From NCBI GenBank assembly GCA_022361135.1, contig JAKSBM010001020.1, positions 1 to 8,618 on the forward strand: a DNA stretch of 8,618 nt, given 5' to 3'. How positions within the stretch are numbered: the first letter of the stretch is position 1; every line of letters starts with the position of its first letter. This stretch comes from Desulfobacterales bacterium (GTDB taxonomy: Bacteria; Desulfobacterota; Desulfobacteria; Desulfobacterales; Desulfobacteraceae). The position numbers were made by a program, and so were the translations under genes. Below are positions 4,776 through 8,618 of this stretch, in pieces. Under the pieces are notes generated by a model. The model was not told the DNA's origin and made no database searches. It worked only from the letters and a program-made list of their open reading frames with translations.

Positions 4776-5660
4776 ATGATTATCAGCATTGCCAGCGGCA
4801 AGGGCGGAACCGGAAAAACCACCGTGGCCGCCAACCTATCCACCGCCCTGGGGGGGAAAATAACCCTCCTGGATTGCGATGTGGAAGAGCCCAATGCGCA
4901 TCTGTTTTTAAACCCCACCTTCACGGGCGAGGAAAAGGTCATTGCACCGGTTCCCGAAGTGGACCTGGATCGCTGCACCCAGTGCAAAAAATGCATGGAT
5001 GTCTGCCAATTCAATGCCATTGCCATTGTGGGCAAGGCCGTGGTCACCTTTCCCGAACTCTGCCATTCCTGCGGGGGCTGCAAGGTCATCTGCCCCGAAG
5101 ATGCGGTCACGGAAGTGGAACGGGTGCTGGGTCACATTGAAACCGGCCATGTGGACGCCGCCAAACTGGGCGCCCCCGCCGGAACCGAAATCCAATTTAT
5201 CCACGGGAAGCTGGACATCGGCCAGGTTATGGTTCCCCCCATCATCAAGCAGGTGAAAACCCATGCCGATGACGGCGGCCTCACCCTCATCGATGCCCCG
5301 CCCGGCACATCCTGTCCCGTGATTGCGGCCATGAAGGATACGGATTTTGTCCTCCTGGTCACCGAGCCCACGCCCTTTGGTCTCCACGACCTGAAACTGG
5401 CCGTGGAAGCGGTCCGTCTCATGGGAATTCCCCATGGACTGGTCATCAACCGGGCCGGCATGGGCAACGATGACGTCAAAACCTATGCCCGGAAAAAAGG
5501 GGTACCCATCCTCATGGAGATCCCCTTTGACAAGCGCATTGCCCAGGCTTACTCCAAGGGGGAACTCATGGTGACAGCCCTGCCGGAATATCGGGAAAAA
5601 TTCACCGCATTGTTTGAAAAAATAGAACGCATGGTGGAAGCAGGGAGGGCCAACCAATGA
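4776..5660 (+). CDS. MinD/ParA-like P-loop ATPase with inserted 2[4Fe-4S] ferredoxin domain (first copy)
   Basis: A 294-residue cytoplasmic ATPase. It opens with a deviant Walker A motif, SGKGGTGKT (7-15), with the signature Lys9 of MinD/Mrp/NifH relatives. LLDCDVEEPN (31-40) is next. A bacterial ferredoxin insert has cysteines at 67, 70, 73, 77 (CTQCKKCMDVC) and 96, 99, 102, 106 (CHSCGGCKVIC), enough for two [4Fe-4S] clusters. LIDAPPGTSCP (171-181) is the Walker B/switch region, with Cys180 in the position seen in Fe-S P-loop ATPases. This architecture matches the paired ATPases of the ORP gene cluster of Desulfovibrio. ATG at 4776 has AAGGA (4765-4769) at ideal spacing; the alternative ATG at 4758 has no comparable site. 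The gene overlaps the next by ATGA, indicating translational coupling and probably a heteromeric pair. The metal or electron-transfer role is inferred. Confidence 0.9.
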   Translation: MIISIASGKGGTGKTTVAANLSTALGGKITLLDCDVEEPNAHLFLNPTFTGEEKVIAPVPEVDLDRCTQCKKCMDVCQFNAIAIVGKAVVTFPELCHSCGGCKVICPEDAVTEVERVLGHIETGHVDAAKLGAPAGTEIQFIHGKLDIGQVMVPPIIKQVKTHADDGGLTLIDAPPGTSCPVIAAMKDTDFVLLVTEPTPFGLHDLKLAVEAVRLMGIPHGLVINRAGMGNDDVKTYARKKGVPILMEIPFDKRIAQAYSKGELMVTALPEYREKFTALFEKIERMVEAGRANQ

Positions 5661-6559
5661 AAGAACTTGTCATACTCAGCGGAAAGGGTGGCACCGGAAA
5701 AACCAGTATCACGGCAGCCTTTGCCGCCTTGGCAGACAACGCCATCCTCTGTGATGCCGATGTGGATGCCTCGGACCTCCATCTGGTCACCGCCCCGGAC
5801 GTGGAAGAAACCCATGATTTCAAGGGGGGAAACGAAGCCTCCATCAACCCCGATGCCTGTGTGGGCTGCGGCCTCTGCCATGAGCTGTGCCGATTCAATG
5901 GAATCCGGCCCCCCAAGGAAGGGGAAACCGCCTATCGGGTGGACGCATTGGATTGTGAGGGTTGTGGGGTCTGCGTCACCCTTTGCCCGGAACAGGCCAT
6001 TGATTTTCCCCAAAAAGTTTGCGGCCAATGGTTTTCATCGGTCACACGCTTTGGGCCCATGGTCCATGCCCGGCTGGGCATTGCCGAAGAAAACTCCGGT
6101 CGTCTGGTGGCCCTGGTCCGGGAACAGGCCAAAAAGCGGGCCCGGGACCAGCACAAGGATCTCATCCTCACCGATGGCCCTCCGGGTATTGGATGCCCGG
6201 TAATTGCCAGCATCAGCCAGGCCAATGGCATCCTCATCGTGGCCGAACCCACGGTGTCGGGAATCCACGACATGGAACGGGTGGCCAAATTGGCAGCCCA
6301 TTTTAAAATCCCGGCCATGATCTGCATTAATAAATATGATCTGAACCCAGAGCAAAGCCAGGTCATTGAAGATATGGCCCGGGAACACGGCATTGGATTT
6401 GCTGGAAAGGTTCCCTTTGACCCCGACTTCACCCGGGCCATGATCCAAGGCCGTTCCATTGTGGAAACCGCACGGAATTCAGCGGCGGCAAGGGCCGTAA
6501 AATCCATCTGGAAGAACGTGATGGAAAGCCCAGCCATGGCCGTTGAAAGAATCATGTAA
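5657..6559 (+). CDS. MinD/ParA-like P-loop ATPase with inserted 2[4Fe-4S] ferredoxin domain (second copy)
   Basis: A 300-residue paralogue of the preceding gene in the same fold order. It has deviant Walker A SGKGGTGKT (8-16), ILCDADVDASD (30-40), ferredoxin cysteines at 68, 71, 74, 78 (CVGCGLCHELC) and 100, 103, 106, 110 (CEGCGVCVTLC), and LTDGPPGIGCPV (171-182) with Cys180 after the switch loop. A stretch of about 55 residues between the clusters and the switch (112-166) is more basic and longer than in the first copy. The start codon overlaps the upstream stop, with GGAGG (5644-5648) eight bases before it. Tandem, diverged ATPases of this kind are characteristic of ORP clusters and probably act together, but the in vivo substrate is not established. 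An AT-rich 54-nt gap follows, without a clear promoter or terminator. Confidence 0.9.
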   Translation: MKELVILSGKGGTGKTSITAAFAALADNAILCDADVDASDLHLVTAPDVEETHDFKGGNEASINPDACVGCGLCHELCRFNGIRPPKEGETAYRVDALDCEGCGVCVTLCPEQAIDFPQKVCGQWFSSVTRFGPMVHARLGIAEENSGRLVALVREQAKKRARDQHKDLILTDGPPGIGCPVIASISQANGILIVAEPTVSGIHDMERVAKLAAHFKIPAMICINKYDLNPEQSQVIEDMAREHGIGFAGKVPFDPDFTRAMIQGRSIVETARNSAAARAVKSIWKNVMESPAMAVERIM

Positions 6560-6613
6560 CAGATAATTAGAAACAATTAATGAATTTTAAAATATAGCGC
6601 TTAAGGAGAAAAA

Positions 6614-6997
6614 ATGAAAAACGGAAGAATTGCAATCCCCTCCAATGGAGAAGGCGGACTCTCCGGTACCCGGTCGGGCCACTTCGGACACTGTGACGTA
6701 TTCACCTTTGTGGATGTTGTGGACGGGGAAATCGAAAAAATTTCCACCATCGATAACAAAGAACACGTCCAGGGGGGCTGCATGGTTCCCGTTAATCTTC
6801 TGGCCGAACACCGGGTCAATGCCCTCATCGTCGGCGGCATTGGCATGCGTCCCCTCATGGGATTCCGCCAGGTGGGCATCGATGTCTACCACGACGACCA
6901 ACGGGCCGACATTGAACCCGTTGTCATGGATCTCATTGCCGGAAACCTGGCTGAAATCCGCAACGATCAGGTTTGCGGCGGCGGCCAGGCCCATTAA
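6614..6997 (+). CDS. NifX/NifB C-terminal (MTH1175-like) family protein, possible ORP-complex subunit
   Basis: A 127-residue protein of the dinitrogenase iron-molybdenum cofactor-binding fold. RIAIPSNGEGGLSGTRSGHF (5-24) is the typical first strand and loop, with GHFGHCD (22-28) carrying His23, His26 and Cys27. Central VNALIVGGIGMRPL (68-81) is the glycine turn of the RNase H-like fold, and the tail ends in CGGGQAH (121-127), a Cys/His terminus common in one branch of the family. These proteins bind metal clusters; ORP itself carries a Mo-Cu sulfide cluster. No nif genes are present, so a nitrogenase role is unlikely. AAGGAG (6603-6608) precedes the ATG by five bases. Confidence 0.85.
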   Translation: MKNGRIAIPSNGEGGLSGTRSGHFGHCDVFTFVDVVDGEIEKISTIDNKEHVQGGCMVPVNLLAEHRVNALIVGGIGMRPLMGFRQVGIDVYHDDQRADIEPVVMDLIAGNLAEIRNDQVCGGGQAH

Positions 6998-7021
6998 TAT
7001 CCAAGCGTAAAGGATACACCC

Positions 7022-7381
7022 ATGAAAATTGCCATCACATCAACGGGCCAGGATCTGGATGCCCAGGTAGACCCCCGCTTCGGTCGGGCTGCCTACTTGA
7101 TCATCGTGGACACCGACACCCTGGAATTTGAAGCCATTGACAACTCCGCCAACAAAAACGCCTTCAAAGGTGCCGGAATCCAGGCCGCCGCTAGCGTATG
7201 CGACAGCGGTGCAGAGGTTCTCCTGACGGGATTCTGCGGTCCCAATGCCTTTAAGGCCATCAATGCCGCCGGAGTCAAAGTGGCCAATGATGTCACCGGA
7301 ACCATCCGGGAAGCCGTGGAATTTTACAAGGCGGGCAAATGCCATTTTGCAGATGCCGCCAATGTGGATGGCCATTGGTAA
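7022..7381 (+). CDS. NifX/MTH1175-like protein, best ORP (orange protein) candidate
   Basis: A 119-residue single-domain protein with the compact MTH1175-like pattern: MKIAITSTGQDLDAQVDPRF (1-20) followed by GRA, LIIVD (26-30), AEVLLTGFCGPNAFKAINAA (64-83) and a C-terminal NVDGHW (114-119). Cysteines are at 60, 72 and 107. In size and N-terminal sequence style it is closer to the Mo-Cu cluster-binding ORP of Desulfovibrio than the preceding gene is. Whether it binds that cluster cannot be read from the sequence, because cluster binding in ORP is not defined by a simple motif. It lies 24 nt after its paralogue, with AAAGGA (7009-7014) seven bases before the ATG, and is the last gene before a long hairpin. 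Confidence 0.85.
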   Translation: MKIAITSTGQDLDAQVDPRFGRAAYLIIVDTDTLEFEAIDNSANKNAFKGAGIQAAASVCDSGAEVLLTGFCGPNAFKAINAAGVKVANDVTGTIREAVEFYKAGKCHFADAANVDGHW

Positions 7382-7398
7382 TCCCCGATTAAAAAATT

Positions 7399-7493
7399 AA
7401 TGAAGCCCTGTGGTGGTGGCACCTTTACCCCTCCTATCTTACCCCCTGTCTATCTAAAGGTGTCACCTTCCCAGGGCTTCATTCTTTAGGAGG
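7399..7493 (+). promoter_or_regulatory. Long hairpin with loop complementary to the next Shine-Dalgarno (possible pseudoknot)
   Basis: AATGAAGCCCTG (7399-7410) pairs perfectly with CAGGGCTTCATT (7472-7483). Inside, GG (7412-7413) pairs with CC (7470-7471), and GGTGGCACCTTTA (7415-7427) pairs with TAAAGGTGTCACC (7455-7467) with one G-U. The total is about 27 bp, broken only by a T bulge and a small internal loop. The 27-nt loop (7428-7454) is almost all pyrimidine. Its CCTCCTA (7430-7436) is the exact complement of TAGGAGG (7487-7493), the ribosome site of the following FmdB-like gene. Pairing would form an H-type pseudoknot hiding that site. It could be a translational control element, a partial transcription stop for the ORP operon, or both. 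Only short T-runs follow the stem, so it is a poor intrinsic terminator. Confidence 0.7.
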
Positions 7494-7497
7494 AATC

Positions 7498-7752
7498 ATG
7501 CCCCTTTACGAATTCCATTGTGAAGATTGTAACAAAGACTGTGAATGTCTCATCATCAAAACCGATGATACCCCCACCTGTTCCCATTGCGGAAGCCAAA
7601 ATCTGACCAAACTCATGGCCGCCCATTCTTCGGCCTCGGGCCCCGGTGGTTCCCCGTCCTTTCCCGGACCCGGTGACACGGCTTGCTGCGGCTCCAGACC
7701 CGGAGAATCATCGGGTTGTGCCGGCCCCGGTTCCTGCTGCGGCCGGGCTTAA
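7498..7752 (+). CDS. FmdB-family zinc-ribbon protein with Cys/Gly/Pro-rich tail
   Basis: An 84-residue protein. The N-terminus is the standard FmdB zinc ribbon: MPLYEFHCEDC with Cys8 and Cys11, then CSHCG with Cys28 and Cys31, expected to bind one zinc ion. Additional Cys15 and Cys17 lie in the first knuckle. From about residue 43 the protein turns into a low-complexity tail rich in Gly, Pro and Ser, carrying CC (63-64), Cys74 and CC (80-81). This may be a second metal or thiol site, or a flexible scaffold. FmdB was named as a putative regulator of formamidase genes; most members have no known role. AGGAGG (7488-7493) is a strong ribosome site, but it is complementary to the loop of the hairpin just upstream. 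Confidence 0.85.
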   Translation: MPLYEFHCEDCNKDCECLIIKTDDTPTCSHCGSQNLTKLMAAHSSASGPGGSPSFPGPGDTACCGSRPGESSGCAGPGSCCGRA

Positions 7753-7765
7753 GCACCACCCAACA

Positions 7766-7821
7766 TTGACACCCCAAAGCCCTTCATGGTACACATTTCC
7801 TATGTGATCGAGGTCCGATCA
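7766..7821 (+). promoter_or_regulatory. Weak candidate promoter and dyad upstream of the PocR-domain gene
   Basis: TTGACA (7766-7771) is followed after 18 bases by TACACA (7790-7795), a weak -10. A six-bp dyad, TGATCG (7805-7810) with CGATCA (7816-7821), lies where transcription would begin and could be an operator or a small hairpin. The 106-nt gap between the FmdB-like and PocR genes supports a separate transcript but does not prove it. Confidence 0.3.
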
Positions 7822-7858
7822 TACCCCAACACACCTTTAAATCCACAGGAAAAAAACC

Positions 7859-8359
7859 ATGAAACTCACCGACGTCTGCTCCCTGGAAGAATGGGAAGCA
7901 TTGGAAAATGAGATCCATGAAACATTTAATTTCCAGGGGGCGGTTTTTGACCCCCGGGGGATCCGTGTAACCAGCAACCGTTTTTCCTCCAACCCCCTGT
8001 GTCCGGCCATCCGGGCCATGGAGAACGGCCAGCAATTCATCTGCTCCGCCGCCCATGCCCACATGACCCAACAGGTGAGAAAAAGCGGAGACATTTACAT
8101 TGATGCCTGCGATGCCGGGATGACCCAATGGGCGGTTCCCATCTTCCATGGCAACACCTTCCTGGGCATGGCCGGGGGCTGCGGTTTGATCACCGAAGGC
8201 CAGAAGGTCGATCCCCTTATGGTTTCCCAGATTGCCGGCCTCTCCCAAGAGGAGATCCAGGCCCTTTCCCCCCAGATTCCTGTGACCACACGGTCGGAAA
8301 TAAAGGCCGCCGTGGCCCATGTTGAAAAACGCATCGGACAATTGATCCAGACCCAATAA
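7859..8359 (+). CDS. Stand-alone PocR-type sensory domain protein
   Basis: A 166-residue protein consisting of a PocR-like ligand-binding domain, a PAS-related sensory fold usually fused to HTH, kinase or diguanylate cyclase outputs. Supporting segments are NFQGAVFDPRGIRVTS (24-39), NPLCPAIRA (45-53), ICSAAHAHMTQQVRKSGDIY (61-80), IDACDAGMTQWAVPI (81-95) and FLGMAGGCGL (101-110). Cysteines 48, 62, 84 and 108 are spaced as in the Cys-containing PocR branch and could hold a metal or redox centre; this is inference. No DNA-binding or enzymatic output domain is present; the C-terminal 30 residues are a probable helix (SEIKAAVAHVEKRIGQLIQ). AGGA lies eight bases before the ATG. It is 24 nt ahead of an RNA methyltransferase gene. 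Its ligand and partner are unknown. Confidence 0.75.
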   Translation: MKLTDVCSLEEWEALENEIHETFNFQGAVFDPRGIRVTSNRFSSNPLCPAIRAMENGQQFICSAAHAHMTQQVRKSGDIYIDACDAGMTQWAVPIFHGNTFLGMAGGCGLITEGQKVDPLMVSQIAGLSQEEIQALSPQIPVTTRSEIKAAVAHVEKRIGQLIQTQ

Positions 8360-8383
8360 TCAATTTTTATCCAAGGAGGGGCG

Positions 8384-8618
8384 ATGTCATCGGCCTTTGA
8401 AAAACGCGTCAAGCGCCGGGTCATCGCACGACCCCATACTTTTTTTGCCGTCTGCCCCCCGGGGCTGACCCAAACCTGCCAACGGGAGCTATCCGCCCTG
8501 GGAGAGGATATCCAGGAGATCTCCCCCCTGGCCGGGGGGGTCCAATTTACGGGGAAACTTGCCGCCGGATACCGGGCCAATCTCTGCCTTGCCTCCCCCT
8601 CCCGCATCCTCATGCGCC
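8384..8618 (+). CDS. THUMP-domain class I RNA methyltransferase, RlmL-like (partial, N-terminal 78 residues)
   Basis: The gene runs off the right edge. The visible residues carry the family's opening pattern: FFAVCPPGLTQTCQRELSAL (20-39), a strand ending in GGVQFTG (53-59), then AAGYRANLCLASPSRILMR (62-80 approximately). This matches the N-terminal ferredoxin-like/THUMP part of the RlmL/YpsC class that methylates guanine N2 in 23S rRNA. A basic extension of about 15 residues (KRVKRRVIARP) precedes the core. AAGGAGG (8373-8379) gives a strong ribosome site four to five bases before the ATG at 8384. The methyltransferase domain itself is not visible, so the exact target is not assigned. Housekeeping function; probably not part of the ORP system. 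Confidence 0.75.
   Translation, partial: MSSAFEKRVKRRVIARPHTFFAVCPPGLTQTCQRELSALGEDIQEISPLAGGVQFTGKLAAGYRANLCLASPSRILMR

Noticed and set aside
6560..6613. Internal promoter in the AT-rich gap before the first NifX-like gene
   Set aside because: AT-rich hexamers are present but no -35/-10 pair has convincing sequence and spacing.
6614..7381. Nitrogen-fixation (nif) cluster, suggested by NifX/NifB-like proteins
   Set aside because: There are no nifHDK, nifE/N or radical-SAM NifB genes; the Fe-S MinD pair and MTH1175-like proteins fit an ORP-type system instead.

Overview
The window is a GC-rich, gene-dense bacterial segment that most resembles a strictly anaerobic, sulfate-reducing Desulfobacterota (Desulfobacterales-like) chromosome. 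The main reason is an 'orange protein' (ORP)-type gene set: two MinD/ParA-like ATPases with inserted double [4Fe-4S] ferredoxin motifs, followed by two small MTH1175/NifX-like proteins. This combination is typical of anaerobes and is best known from Desulfovibrio. The taxonomic placement is inference from gene content and style, not a search result.

Layout. (a) 1-1788, minus strand: a GidA/MnmG-like FAD-dependent oxidoreductase followed by the N-terminal part of a Nif3-like dinuclear-metal protein that runs off the left edge. A perfect 17-bp-arm palindrome lies between them. (b) 1789-2094: a 306-nt AT-rich divergent control region with three near-identical AT-rich elements (ATTTAATTAAA core) and a candidate promoter for each direction. 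(c) 2095-2757, plus strand: a GntR/FCD-family regulator, the natural candidate to bind those elements. (d) 2758-4060: a class I DAHP synthase, the first enzyme of aromatic amino acid biosynthesis. It is preceded by an unannotated 26-codon leader peptide packed with Phe, Tyr and Trp codons and by a full set of alternative RNA helices ending in an intrinsic terminator. This is a classical ribosome-mediated transcription attenuator. (e) 4061-4359: a control region with a near-consensus sigma-54 promoter and a dyad about 108 nt upstream of the predicted transcription start, suitable as an enhancer-binding site. (f) 4360-7381: the probable ORP operon: orphan receiver domain, two Fe-S MinD-like ATPases overlapping by ATGA, and two NifX/MTH1175-like proteins. 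(g) 7382-7752: a long hairpin whose pyrimidine-rich loop is exactly complementary to the next Shine-Dalgarno sequence (possible pseudoknot), then an FmdB-type zinc-ribbon protein with a Cys/Gly/Pro tail. (h) 7753-8618: a stand-alone PocR-type sensory domain protein and the start of a THUMP-domain class I RNA methyltransferase that runs off the right edge.

How the parts fit. Region (d) couples aromatic supply to DAHP synthase transcription: stalling at the F/Y/W codons frees segment 2 to pair with segment 3 and prevents the terminator. Regions (e-f) look like a sigma-54-controlled ATPase/metal-cluster system, in keeping with the sigma-54 control known for the ORP genes of Desulfovibrio vulgaris. 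No enhancer-binding activator is encoded in the window. Genes (g-h) may be read from the same transcript or from a weak promoter before the PocR gene.

The features most worth following are the aromatic attenuator, the start-codon revision forced by the sigma-54 promoter, and the hairpin/anti-Shine-Dalgarno element ahead of the FmdB-like gene. No tRNA, rRNA, CRISPR array, insertion sequence or phage gene was seen.
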